Positions 1 to 7,309 of a stretch of 64,000 nt of DNA are shown here, piece by piece. A model generated the notes under the pieces. The model saw only the letters and a program-made list of their open reading frames with translations. It searched no databases and was not told where the DNA came from. A program made the position numbers and the translations under genes. Position 1 is the stretch's first letter; each line of letters begins with the position of its first letter. The stretch spans positions 124,001-188,000 of the forward strand of contig NZ_JBICTU010000015.1 of the NCBI RefSeq assembly GCF_043197795.1, in the 5' to 3' direction. This stretch comes from Sphaerisporangium sp040649355. GTDB lineage: Bacteria; Actinomycetota; Actinomycetes; Streptosporangiales; Streptosporangiaceae.

Positions 1-994
1 CGACCGTGGCCTTGATCTGCCGGTGCCAGTGCACGTCGGAGTCGTCGAGCATGATGTTCCTGCGCCCGCGCACCCGTCCGCTGGGGTCGGCCTCGCACTT
101 CATGAACACGTTGACGAGCTTGTCGCCGAGGTCGCTCGGGTGCGGGCGGTCGGGCAGCTCGATGCCGCTCCCGCGGATCGCCTCCCAGATGCCGTCGGCG
201 TCCAGCGCGTCCTTCATCACGCTGTGCCCGATGCGGTAGCGACCGCCGATGCCCCGCACGTTGCCGACCACGACGATCTGCGCGCGGTCGAGCTCGACGC
301 CGGAGGAGCACGAGGCGACGCTGGAGTAGAGGGACAGATCCTTGTGGATCTGGTCGGCCGAGGGCATCTCGATCTCGCCGAGCGCCACCGCGATGCCAAG
401 GGCGGTCGTGGAGTTGGAGATGTCCATGGACGGGCCGGTGTCCTCGATCACCACCTCCTGGCCGCGCGACTTCGCGTCGGTGATCGTGGCCAGGGTCAGC
501 AGCGGCGTCTTGGTCTGCACGTAGTGGACGTCGGCCGGATCCTCGATCCCCGCGATCTTCATGGCCTCGCGCACGCCGGCGGCGACCTTCTCCACCATGG
601 CGGGGCGGCCGATGTCCTCGGGCAGGATGACGTCGCTCATCGCGACCCCGACCGAGACGCGCGGCTCGTCCGAAGGCTCGACGCCCGAGGGGTCCACGGA
701 GGCGAAGATCGTGGCGTGCGGGCTCAGCACGCCGTCGGTACCGCCCGACCACACCAGCGGCACCTGCGCGGCCTCCTCGGGCGTACGGGTGCCCTTGGCG
801 ACGAGCACCTCGCGGAAGGCGCGGTCGGCGAGGATCCGGGTGTAGTCGTTGACGCCGCCGTTGCCCTCGGTCTTGCCGATCACGGCGAGCACCCGGTCGG
901 CCTCGATCACCCCGTCGTCGATGAGTTTCGCGAGCCCGGAGGCGTCGGTGACGCTCTCGATGGCGACCTTGCGCACCTCGATCGGATCCGGCAT
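1..994 (-). CDS. Ring-opening amidohydrolase, barbiturase / cyanuric acid amidohydrolase family (3' end cut by window)
   Basis: Hydrolytic ring opening of a cyclic ureide: barbiturate to ureidomalonate, or cyanurate to carboxybiuret. The 331 visible residues cover the first two and most of the third of the family's three similar domains; about 30-40 C-terminal residues, including the third active-site serine, lie outside the window. Visible family signatures are GKTEGNG (residues 40-46), the first serine motif WSGGTDGVLSPH (82-93) and the second serine motif SCSSGVE (228-234). The ATG at 994 follows a GGAG box by 5 nt. The gene lies downstream of carbamate kinase on the same strand. The family members differ in substrate; the nearby carbamate kinase and the distant UraA/molybdenum hydroxylase operon make barbiturate likelier than cyanurate, but this is inference. 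Confidence 0.85.
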   Translation of the reverse strand, partial: MPDPIEVRKVAIESVTDASGLAKLIDDGVIEADRVLAVIGKTEGNGGVNDYTRILADRAFREVLVAKGTRTPEEAAQVPLVWSGGTDGVLSPHATIFASVDPSGVEPSDEPRVSVGVAMSDVILPEDIGRPAMVEKVAAGVREAMKIAGIEDPADVHYVQTKTPLLTLATITDAKSRGQEVVIEDTGPSMDISNSTTALGIAVALGEIEMPSADQIHKDLSLYSSVASCSSGVELDRAQIVVVGNVRGIGGRYRIGHSVMKDALDADGIWEAIRGSGIELPDRPHPSDLGDKLVNVFMKCEADPSGRVRGRRNIMLDDSDVHWHRQIKATV

Positions 995-1077
995 ATCTCC
1001 TACCTCTCAGTCATTCCAGTAATCGCAGTCATCTGGTCCATCACGCATCGAATCAGCACGGCTCACGCCGTCGTCGG

Positions 1078-1986
1078 TCACGGCTCGACGATGGTGCCGA
1101 CGTCGCCGGTCAGCGCCCCGCCGATGTGCTCCAGTGAGGTGATCACCGCCCGGCCTCCGCTTTCCGCGAACCGCAGCGCCGCCTCCACCTTGGGGCCCAT
1201 GCTGCCACTCGCGAAGTGCCCGGCCGCCTGAAGCGCGCGCATCTCCCCGAGGCTCACCCGGCCGATCGGGCGGGCGCCGGGCGTGCCGAACCCGGCGACG
1301 GCCCCCGGAACGTCGGTCGCGAGGACGAGCACGGTCGCCCGTACGGCGGGTGCGAGCACGGCGGCCGCGGTGTCCTTGTCGACCACGGCCTCGACACCGC
1401 CGAGCGACCCGTCGGCGCGGCGGACGACGGGCACTCCCCCGCCTCCGGCGACGACCACCGTGTAACCCGCGTCCATCAGGGTGAGGGCGGCGGGCGCGTC
1501 GAGGATCTCCACGGGGCGCGGCGAGGCCACGACCCGCCGGAAGCCCCTGCCGGGGAATTCGAGCCAGGTCTGCCCCAGCTCCTCGAACCTGCGCGCCTCG
1601 GCCTCGGTGAAGTACCTGCCGATGGGCTTGACCGGGTTCGTGAACGCCGGATCGCCGGCGTCCACGAGCGTCCGGGTCACCACCACGGCCGTACGGTCGC
1701 CGAGCGCGTTGAGGATCAGCACGCCGATCGTCGCCTGGGTCTGCGCGCCGCACCAGTCGAGCGGCACCGGGGGCACCACGTCGGCCGCGAGCTGGTTCTT
1801 CAGGAGCAGGTTGCCCACCTGGGGGCCGTTGCCGTGCGTCAGGATCACCTGGTGGCCCTGGGAGATCAGCGCGGCGACATGCGCCATCGCCCCTTCGACG
1901 GCACACCGCTGATCGACCGGCGAGGCGCTGCCGTCGGGCGCGGTCATCGCGTTGCCGCCGAGAGCGATCAGTACGCGTTCACCCAC
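1078..1986 (-). CDS. arcC: Carbamate kinase
   Basis: Transfers phosphate from carbamoyl phosphate to ADP, giving ATP, ammonia and CO2. The 302-aa length is normal for the family. Signatures are GGNA (residues 10-13), HGNGPQVG (51-58), the glycine-rich GGGGVPVV and the VDKD motif in the C-terminal half. No arginine deiminase or ornithine carbamoyltransferase lies nearby, so the carbamoyl phosphate should come from elsewhere. The gene is directly upstream of the ring-opening amidohydrolase (83 nt gap), and AllFGH-type carbamoyltransferase genes lie about 48 kb away, which suggests ureide breakdown rather than arginine fermentation. The start GTG at 1986 is 6 nt after a TAGCTT -10 box, so the mRNA is probably leaderless. 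Confidence 0.93.
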   Translation of the reverse strand: MGERVLIALGGNAMTAPDGSASPVDQRCAVEGAMAHVAALISQGHQVILTHGNGPQVGNLLLKNQLAADVVPPVPLDWCGAQTQATIGVLILNALGDRTAVVVTRTLVDAGDPAFTNPVKPIGRYFTEAEARRFEELGQTWLEFPGRGFRRVVASPRPVEILDAPAALTLMDAGYTVVVAGGGGVPVVRRADGSLGGVEAVVDKDTAAAVLAPAVRATVLVLATDVPGAVAGFGTPGARPIGRVSLGEMRALQAAGHFASGSMGPKVEAALRFAESGGRAVITSLEHIGGALTGDVGTIVEP

Positions 1987-1992
1987 AGCCCG

Positions 1993-1998
1993 AAGCTA
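1993..1998 (-). promoter_or_regulatory. -10 box of a probable leaderless promoter for carbamate kinase
   Basis: Reading the minus strand, TAGCTT is followed by 6 nt and then the GTG start of carbamate kinase. This spacing puts the transcript start on or next to the start codon, as in actinobacterial leaderless mRNAs. No convincing -35 box is visible. Confidence 0.45.
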
Positions 1999-2138
1999 TC
2001 CACACTGACACGCCACCTCATTGTCCATAATTGCCCACAAACCACGAATCCTTCAGAGAAACTCGCCAAGCGAAATCCGGCCATGACCACATAGAAGCCC
2101 CGCCGCCACTATTCGGTTACCCGGGACCGGCGTATCGG

Positions 2139-2152
2139 TGAACACCTGTTCA
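2139..2152. promoter_or_regulatory. Inverted repeat resembling an SOS (LexA) box
   Basis: TGAACACCTGTTCA contains the GAAC-N4-GTTC core of actinobacterial LexA sites and is a perfect dyad (TGAACA/TGTTCA, 2-nt spacer). It overlaps a second dyad, ACCTG-TT-CAGGT. It lies in the divergent spacer between carbamate kinase and the membrane protein at 2236, about 84 nt before that gene's first possible start. The outer bases differ from the common CG...CG, so binding by LexA is unproven. Confidence 0.35.
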
Positions 2153-2235
2153 GGTAGGGGTCCACAGTGTCATAATGATCAAGGTCGGCCATCCAGCGGA
2201 CCGCCCGTCCCACGCTCCCGCAGACCGCACGGCTC

Positions 2236-3198
2236 GTGCCCGATCTCATGGCGGTTCCCATGACCTCGTCCGACGCGCTCACCGAGTGGCGGCGACTCGA
2301 CGCCGTGACGAGGAAGTCCGTGAAAGACCAGGCCGCCCGCGGGCGCCGCCACCATCGGCCCGGGGTCGCCGCCACCTCGGCTCGCTACGCCGGCGCCTCG
2401 CTGTCCAGGCCGACGGCGTGGATCTACGCGGCCGTCGCGGGAGTCCTGGTCGTCGTGCCGCTCGCGCTCCTGTGGAACGCCGAGGACATGTCGTGGGCGG
2501 ACAAGCTCATCGCCATCCTCCTCGCGAGCCTCCTCCCCCTGCTCGCCACCACCGAGCTCCTGCGGGCGAGGCGCGTACGGCTGCTCCAGATCCTCACCGC
2601 GAACCGTGAGCCCACCGCGTTCGTACCGCTCGCTTCCGCGTCCGGCACGGCCGTCGAGGGCTCGGGCGCGACCCTGATCGTCCGCGTCACCGCCAGGCGG
2701 CTCCTGCGGGCGGATACCGTCCCGCTGGGCATCGCCCTGTGGCTGCTGTCCGGCCTGGCGTTCCTGTTCATCCCGGGCGACAGACCGGACGCCGTCGGAT
2801 ACGTGATCATCATCGTGATCATGCTGTTCCGGGGAGCCCCCGGGGTCGTGCGCTGGCTGTACTGGCTCATCGGAAACCGCACGGCCCTGATCGTGAGCCC
2901 CGACGGCATCGTGCTGCCGGGAGTGAGGGACATCCGGATGGCCTGGGAGGACATCACGGAGATCAGGCTCCTCCCCTTGTCGGCCGTGTACCGGAACGGC
3001 CGTGCGGGCGACACGGTCCTGGCTTTCGTGCCGGCGAACCCCCGCAGGGTGTCCGCTGCGAACGACGACCCGCCGCGCTGGGGAGATGTCCGCTCCGGGT
3101 TCTTCGCCCTGCCGGACGGATGGCTGGCACCGGCCGCCGACGAGATCGGATCGGTGGTCGTGCGGATGTCGGGCGTGCCGGTGTACGACTACCGGTGA
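2236..3198 (+). CDS. Four-helix membrane protein of unknown function
   Basis: A 320-aa protein if translation starts at GTG 2236; ATG at 2251 or 2260 (protein beginning MTSSD) are equally possible because no start has a clear ribosome binding site. Hydrophobic segments are near residues 60-80, 90-107, 162-182 and 188-212. The C-terminal 110 residues are soluble and beta-rich, beginning NRTALIVSPDGIVLPG, a pattern similar to the PH-like domains that follow helices in many bacterial membrane proteins. I do not recognise a specific function. It is transcribed away from carbamate kinase and ends convergently with the Doc toxin gene. Confidence 0.75.
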   Translation: MPDLMAVPMTSSDALTEWRRLDAVTRKSVKDQAARGRRHHRPGVAATSARYAGASLSRPTAWIYAAVAGVLVVVPLALLWNAEDMSWADKLIAILLASLLPLLATTELLRARRVRLLQILTANREPTAFVPLASASGTAVEGSGATLIVRVTARRLLRADTVPLGIALWLLSGLAFLFIPGDRPDAVGYVIIIVIMLFRGAPGVVRWLYWLIGNRTALIVSPDGIVLPGVRDIRMAWEDITEIRLLPLSAVYRNGRAGDTVLAFVPANPRRVSAANDDPPRWGDVRSGFFALPDGWLAPAADEIGSVVVRMSGVPVYDYR

Positions 3199-3252
3199 CC
3201 GTCGGCGGCCGTCGGGCGGACCCTCCAGGCGGGTGACCCGGTGAGCCGGCTG

Positions 3253-3633
3253 CTAGACGGGGGCCACGAAGCCCCAGAGGACCTGGGCGATCTCGTCCAC
3301 CTCGGCGAACTCGCCCGAGGCCACGGCGGAGACCAGGTCGTAGACCGAGTCGTCGTCGGTGTCGAGCTCGACGCCGTTGTACTCGAGGAAGACCACCGTG
3401 CACACCCAGGCCAGCCGCGTGTCGCCCTCGGCGAACGGAGGGTGGACGGCAAGGGAGTGGAGCAGCGAGGCGGCCTTGATCAGCAGGTGGGGGTAGGCCT
3501 CGTGGCCGAACATGGACGCCTGCGGCCGGTGGACGGCCGAGTCGAGAAGCCCGGCGTCACGGAACTGCGGAGGCCCCCCGGCCGTGAGCTCGGCGAGGTC
3601 GATCACCTGCTCCACGGTCAGGTAGCGCGTCAT
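3253..3633 (-). CDS. Doc/Fic-family toxin of a type II toxin-antitoxin system
   Basis: A 126-aa protein with the size and N-terminal pattern of death-on-curing toxins (YLTVEQVIDLAE, then GLLDSAV..P). Doc/Fic proteins modify target proteins using a conserved H-x-F-x-x-(G/A)-N-(K/T)-R loop. Here the loop reads HPPFAEGDTR (residues 64-73): one extra proline lies between the His and the Phe, and Asp replaces the usual Asn, so activity is uncertain. A small ribbon-helix-helix-like protein is encoded upstream on the same strand, with an in-frame repeat-coded linker ORF between them that overlaps both neighbours. The order antitoxin-linker-toxin implies one transcript. Confidence 0.8.
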   Translation of the reverse strand: MTRYLTVEQVIDLAELTAGGPPQFRDAGLLDSAVHRPQASMFGHEAYPHLLIKAASLLHSLAVHPPFAEGDTRLAWVCTVVFLEYNGVELDTDDDSVYDLVSAVASGEFAEVDEIAQVLWGFVAPV

Positions 3634-3836
3634 GCGCCGCCCTCCGCGGCCGGGTCTATCAGCCGGCGACCCGTGACCGGATGGATCAGGCAGGAATCCT
3701 TGGCCAGGTGGATCGGGGAGGGATCCTTGGCGGGGCGGATCACGCAGGGACCCTTGGCCAGGTGGATCGGGGAAGGAACCTTGGCGGGGCGGACCACGCC
3801 GGGCCTAGGTGCCGGGCCGGCCGGGGGGCGTGTCAC
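3630..3836 (-). CDS. Repeat-coded 68-aa linker ORF between antitoxin and toxin (doubtful gene)
   Basis: Starts with GTG overlapping the antitoxin TGA (GTGA at 3833-3836) and ends in a TGA overlapping the toxin ATG (ATGA at 3630-3633). Its middle is four copies of a 9-residue unit, alternating PAKxPSPIH and LAKxxCxIx, coded by a 27-bp tandem repeat. There is no recognisable domain. It may be a real third product, a ribosome-coupling leader that keeps toxin translation tied to the antitoxin, or a chance open frame kept by the in-frame repeat. The exact four-base overlap at both ends is the only argument for function. Confidence 0.4.
   Translation of the reverse strand: MTRPPAGPAPRPGVVRPAKVPSPIHLAKGPCVIRPAKDPSPIHLAKDSCLIHPVTGRRLIDPAAEGGA
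3698..3803. repeat. Tandem repeat, 54-bp period made of two 27-bp halves
   Basis: Two 54-bp copies begin at 3698 and 3752 with few differences; each copy splits into two similar 27-bp halves beginning CCTTGG. The unit is divisible by 3 and keeps the linker ORF open. It forms most of the spacer between the Doc toxin gene and its antitoxin gene. Confidence 0.9.
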
Positions 3837-4030
3837 TCGCCGAGCCGGTCGAGGACGGAGCGCCAGCGCCTGACCGCGGCGACCCCCAGTCGCCGCACCT
3901 CCTCGTCGGCGTCGTGGCGCGCGATGTACTCGTCCACTGCGGCCTGCACGACCTGCTGCACGCTGCGCCCCTCCTTCTCGGCGCGCCGGCGCAGGGCATC
4001 TGTCTGCTCGTCGCTCAGGCGAAGCGTCAT
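3833..4030 (-). CDS. Ribbon-helix-helix-type antitoxin (partner of the Doc-like toxin)
   Basis: About 65 aa. The N-terminus MTLRLSDEQTDALRRRAEKE has the beta-strand plus first helix pattern of CopG/Arc-like DNA-binding antitoxins, and the C-terminal half is helical and charged, as expected for the part that covers the toxin. The ATG at 4030 is chosen because it is 7 nt after a GGAGG box; the in-frame ATG at 4036 is too close to that box and one at 4060 has none. It is the first gene of the unit and is expected to repress its own promoter, which should lie in the 60 nt up to the end of the aminotransferase gene. Confidence 0.7.
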   Translation of the reverse strand: MTLRLSDEQTDALRRRAEKEGRSVQQVVQAAVDEYIARHDADEEVRRLGVAAVRRWRSVLDRLGE

Positions 4031-4094
4031 GGCCATACCTCCACGGTACGCATCCGGCATCAGGATGATTTGGACACGGCGAGTGTATGACTAT

Positions 4095-5282
4095 TTACAG
4101 AACGCTGTCAGATGATTTCCCGTCCAGCCGGCTCAGCCGGGCGACCGCCTCGTCGATGATCTCGTCCTTCTTGCAGAAGGCGAACCGGACGAAATGCCTG
4201 CCCAGCTCGGGCCGGTCGTAGAAGACCTGGGTGGGGATGGCGACGACGCCGGCCAGCTCCGGCAGCCGCCTCGCCAGGTCGGCGCCGTCGGCGAAGCCGA
4301 GCGGCCGGATGTCGGTCTGTACGAAGTAGGTACCGGCGGGACGGTACACCCCGAAGCCCGCCGCGGAGAGCCCCGCCATGAGCCGGTCGCGCTTGGTGGC
4401 GAGCGCGTCGCGGAGCCCGGCGACCCAGCCCAGCTCCTCCCGGAGCGCGTGGGCGACGGCGAGCTGCCAGGGACCGCCCGCGGTGAACGTCAGGAACTGC
4501 TTGACCGTCTGTACGGCCCGCACCAGCTCGGCCGGCGCACAGATCCACCCGGTCTTCCAGCCGGTGACGGAGAAGGTCTTGCCCGCCGAGGAGATCATCA
4601 CGGTGCGCTCGCGCATGCCGGGAAGCGTGGCGAGCGGGATGTGCTCCACGCCGTCGAAGGTCAGGTGCTCGTACACCTCGTCGCTGATCGCGACCAGGTC
4701 GTGCTCCTGGCACACGGCGGCGATGGCCGACAGCTCGCCGAGGGTGAAGACGGTGCCGGTGGGATTGTGGGGTGAGTTGACCAGGATCGCCCGGGTGCGC
4801 GGCCCCACAGCGGCGCGCAACTCGTCGGGGTCGAAGGCGAACCTGCCCTCGACCGGCCGCAGCGTCACGGGCCTGCGTACCGCTCCCGCGAGAGAGATCG
4901 CGGCGGCGTAGGAGTCGTAGTAGGGCTCGAAGACGATCACCTCGTCGCCGGCCTCGCACAGCGCGAGGACGGAGGCGGCCAGCGCCTCGGTCGCGCCGAG
5001 GGTCACCAGGATCTCGCCGTCGGGGTCGTAGACGAGCCCGTAGTGCTCCTTGCGGTGCTCGGCGACCGCCTGCCGCAGCTCGGGCAGGCCGGGCCCCGGA
5101 GGGTACTGGTTGAAACCCTCGCGTATCGCCCTCACGGCCCGCTCAAGCATCGCCGAGGGCCCGTCCGTGTCGGGGAAGCCCTGCCCCAGGTTGATCGACC
5201 CGGTCCGTACGGCAAGGGCCGTCATCTCGGCGAACACCGTCGTGCCGAACTCACGCATGCGGGCCACCAGAGGTTCGTTCAC
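4095..5282 (-). CDS. PLP-dependent class I/II aminotransferase (kynurenine / glutamine transaminase type)
   Basis: A 395-aa fold-type I aminotransferase. It shows the family order: N-terminal INLGQGFPDTDGP (30-42), NPTG (173-176), ISDEVYEHLTF (199-209), and the PLP lysine K235 in SSAGKTFSVTGWKTGW. This pattern is typical of the KYAT1/YbdL branch, which uses glutamine, methionine, kynurenine or other large neutral amino acids. GTG at 5282 is used as start because it gives the family's usual N-terminus; ATG at 5258 is the alternative. About 1.2 kb away is a nitrilase-family gene; transaminase plus omega-amidase is a known functional pair, but they are on opposite strands. Confidence 0.88.
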   Translation of the reverse strand: MNEPLVARMREFGTTVFAEMTALAVRTGSINLGQGFPDTDGPSAMLERAVRAIREGFNQYPPGPGLPELRQAVAEHRKEHYGLVYDPDGEILVTLGATEALAASVLALCEAGDEVIVFEPYYDSYAAAISLAGAVRRPVTLRPVEGRFAFDPDELRAAVGPRTRAILVNSPHNPTGTVFTLGELSAIAAVCQEHDLVAISDEVYEHLTFDGVEHIPLATLPGMRERTVMISSAGKTFSVTGWKTGWICAPAELVRAVQTVKQFLTFTAGGPWQLAVAHALREELGWVAGLRDALATKRDRLMAGLSAAGFGVYRPAGTYFVQTDIRPLGFADGADLARRLPELAGVVAIPTQVFYDRPELGRHFVRFAFCKKDEIIDEAVARLSRLDGKSSDSVL

Positions 5283-5310
5283 GCCGGTCAGCCTATCGGG
5301 CCGCCGCGCG

Positions 5311-5316
5311 CTAGCC
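5311..5316 (+). promoter_or_regulatory. -10 box before a leaderless small ORF
   Basis: TAGCCT is followed by 7 nt and a GTG at 5324. That GTG opens an 18-codon ORF whose stop overlaps the start of the DUF418 gene. The spacing fits a leaderless transcript. Confidence 0.4.
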
Positions 5317-5323
5317 TCTTCGG

Positions 5324-5380
5324 GTGATCGCCTGTTTTGCCCCCAATTGTGGGACGTATCGCCTTGGCCGGCCCCGGTGA
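5324..5380 (+). CDS. Possible leaderless upstream ORF (18 aa), coupled to the DUF418 gene
   Basis: The predicted peptide MIACFAPNCGTYRLGRPR has two cysteines. Its TGA (5378-5380) overlaps the GTG start of the next gene as GTGA, a coupling geometry. The -10-like TAGCCT lies 7 nt before its GTG. No ribosome binding site is seen before the DUF418 start itself, which supports coupled translation. The ORF is too short to be judged by coding statistics, so it remains a hypothesis. Confidence 0.35.
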   Translation: MIACFAPNCGTYRLGRPR

Positions 5381-6336
5381 CGCGCATCCGGGAACTGGAC
5401 GCGCTGCGCGGCTTCGCCGTCTGCGGGATCACGCTGGTCAACACCTGGCAGCACACGGTCGGCGCCGTGGAGCGGCGGTCGGTCACGCCCACCGACTGGA
5501 TCGTCGAGAACCTCCTGCAGAGCCGCTTCTTCCCCATCTTCTCCTTCCTCTTCGGCGTGAGCTTCGTCCTGTTCCTCCGGTCCGCGGCGCGCAGGACGCC
5601 CCGCCCTCGGCTGGTCCTGCTCCGCAGGCTCGCCGTGCTCGCCTGCCTCGGGCTGCTCCACCGGATGGTCAGCCCCGGCGAGGTGCTCCTGCCCTACGCC
5701 GTCACCGGGGCGATCGTGCTCATTCCCGCGTCCTACCTGCACCGCCACCTCGTACTCCTCGCGGGGATCGGCGCCACGCTGTGGGCGGCGCTCGCGCACG
5801 CCGGAGGGGTGTGGCTGATCCCGGGCCTCTTCCTGCTCGGTATGGCGATGATCGAGTACGGCCCGGGGCGCCGCGCCCTGAGACCGGCGTTCATCGCAAG
5901 TGCCCTGCTCGGCGTGATGCTCACCGGGGCGTGGGTGTACCTGTGGGGTCGTCCGGAGACGTTCGACTTCCCCTACACGGTGAGCGTCTACCCGCTCGCC
6001 GGCCTCGCCGCCGCGACGGCCTACTGCACGGGCGTACTGCTCCTGGTGCGCCAGCGGCCCGGGTTCCTGGCGTTCCTCGAACCGCTCGGGCGGATCGCGC
6101 TCACCGCTTACCTGTCCGGCACCCTGGCGATCCTCGCGGCGCTGCCCCTCCTTGTCCAGGACGGCAGCAGGGCCGGCGTCGTGGCCGTCGCGGCGGTCAC
6201 GATCGCCGCGCAGGCGGCCTTCGCCCACTGGTGGACGGCCCGCTTCAGGTACGGCCCGCTGGAGTGGGGGTGGCGCTGCCTCACCTGGTGGGAGATCGTG
6301 CCGAACCGGCGCCCGGCCGGCGGGCCCCCCACCTGA
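5377..6336 (+). CDS. DUF418 / YeiB-like integral membrane protein
   Basis: A 319-aa polytopic membrane protein. It opens with RIRELDALRGFAVCGI, the conserved N-terminal motif of the acyltransferase-3-like DUF418 group, and ends with the typical C-terminal segment RYGPLEWGWRCLTWWE, matching the G-P-x-E-W-x-x-R pattern of the family. About eight to nine hydrophobic segments lie between. DUF418 proteins are suspected transporters or transferases of unknown substrate. The GTG at 5377 gives the expected N-terminus; the reading frame stays open further upstream but that part does not look like protein of this family. A 13-bp tandem repeat follows its stop. Confidence 0.82.
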   Translation: MTRIRELDALRGFAVCGITLVNTWQHTVGAVERRSVTPTDWIVENLLQSRFFPIFSFLFGVSFVLFLRSAARRTPRPRLVLLRRLAVLACLGLLHRMVSPGEVLLPYAVTGAIVLIPASYLHRHLVLLAGIGATLWAALAHAGGVWLIPGLFLLGMAMIEYGPGRRALRPAFIASALLGVMLTGAWVYLWGRPETFDFPYTVSVYPLAGLAAATAYCTGVLLLVRQRPGFLAFLEPLGRIALTAYLSGTLAILAALPLLVQDGSRAGVVAVAAVTIAAQAAFAHWWTARFRYGPLEWGWRCLTWWEIVPNRRPAGGPPT

Positions 6337-6340
6337 CCCG

Positions 6341-6455
6341 CGGCCGTGCCCCTCGGCCGTGGCTGTCGGCCGTGGCTGTCGGCCGCGCCCCTCGGCCGTG
6401 TCCCTTGGCCGTGGTCGTCGGCCGTGTCCCTGCCGTGTTCCTCGGCCGTGGCTCT
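6341..6455. repeat. Noncoding 13-bp tandem repeat, about nine copies
   Basis: Units of the form CGGCCGTGKCYST follow each other between the DUF418 stop and the nitrilase gene (copies begin at 6341, 6354, 6367, 6380, 6393, 6406, 6419 and so on; one copy is 11 bp). The unit is not a multiple of 3, as expected for untranslated DNA. It fills most of the 153-bp spacer. CGGCCG is itself a palindrome, so the array could fold or bind protein repeatedly. Confidence 0.9.
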
Positions 6456-6477
6456 CGGCATGCGCGGCCTCCGGCCT

Positions 6478-6483
6478 TAGGCT
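6478..6483 (+). promoter_or_regulatory. -10 box of a probable leaderless promoter for the nitrilase-family gene
   Basis: TAGGCT is followed by exactly 6 nt and the GTG start at 6490, the same spacing as at carbamate kinase. No ribosome binding site precedes this GTG. Confidence 0.45.
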
Positions 6484-6489
6484 TGTGCG

Positions 6490-7308
6490 GTGACCCGCAT
6501 CGCCCTGTGCCAGATCCCGGTGTCCGAGGACCCGAAGACCAACCTCGAATGCGTGCGCGACGCGCTCGGAAGGGCGGCCTCGCGAGGCGCCACCCTGGCC
6601 GTGTTCCCCGAGGCGACGCTGACCCGGTTCGGCAAGGGCGTCGCCGAGCACGCCGAGCCGCTCGACGGCCCGTTCGTCACGGCCGTGGCCGACGCGGCGC
6701 GGGCGCACGAGGTCGCGGTGATCCTCGGCACCTTCGAGCCCGCCGGCGGCCGGGTCCACAACACCGCCGTCGCCCTCGACCGGCGCGGCCGGATGCGGGC
6801 CGCCTACCGCAAGATCCATTTGTTCGACTCCTTCGGCGCCCGCGAGTCCGACCTGGTCGCACCGGGCGACACGCCGGTGGTCGTGGAGCTGGAGGGCCTG
6901 CGTCTCGGCCTGATCACCTGCTACGACATCCGGTTCCCCGAGCTGGCCCGCGCCCTGGTCGACCAGGGCGCCGACGCGTTCGTCGTGATCGCCGCGTGGG
7001 GCACGGGCCCGATGAAGGAAGAGCACTGGGCCACGCTGGTCAGGGCGCGGGCCATCGAGAACACCATGTGGACGGTCTCCGTCGGGCAGGCGCCGCACCC
7101 CGAGTTCAGGGACTTCGGAATCGGCAGGAGCATGCTCGTCGACCCGATAGGAGTGGTCCGTGCCGATCTGGGCACCTCGGGCGCGGTCCAGGTCGTCGAG
7201 ATCGATCCCGCCGAGACCGAGCGCGTGCGCTCCACGCTCCCGAGCCTTTCCCACCGGCGCCCAGATATTTATCGCGCCGTGCCGAACACCGAGGTCGCCA
7301 GATCGTAA
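6490..7308 (+). CDS. Carbon-nitrogen hydrolase (nitrilase superfamily amidase)
   Basis: A 272-aa enzyme with the complete catalytic triad: E41 in FPEA, K108 in YRKIH and C144 in TCYDIRFPE. YRKIHLFDSFG and TCYDIRFPELAR are typical of the omega-amidase / deaminated-glutathione amidase branch (Nit1/Nit2 type), which hydrolyses primary amides of short dicarboxylates or repairs deaminated glutathione. A role in cleaving an amide product of ureide breakdown, such as malonamate, is possible but speculative. The GTG start has a -10 box 6 nt upstream and no ribosome binding site. Confidence 0.88.
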   Translation: MTRIALCQIPVSEDPKTNLECVRDALGRAASRGATLAVFPEATLTRFGKGVAEHAEPLDGPFVTAVADAARAHEVAVILGTFEPAGGRVHNTAVALDRRGRMRAAYRKIHLFDSFGARESDLVAPGDTPVVVELEGLRLGLITCYDIRFPELARALVDQGADAFVVIAAWGTGPMKEEHWATLVRARAIENTMWTVSVGQAPHPEFRDFGIGRSMLVDPIGVVRADLGTSGAVQVVEIDPAETERVRSTLPSLSHRRPDIYRAVPNTEVARS

Positions 7309-7309
7309 A

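Noticed and set aside
4095..7308. Aminotransferase and nitrilase-family gene as one transaminase/omega-amidase operon
   Set aside because: They lie on opposite strands with the DUF418 gene between, so only functional, not operonic, pairing is possible.
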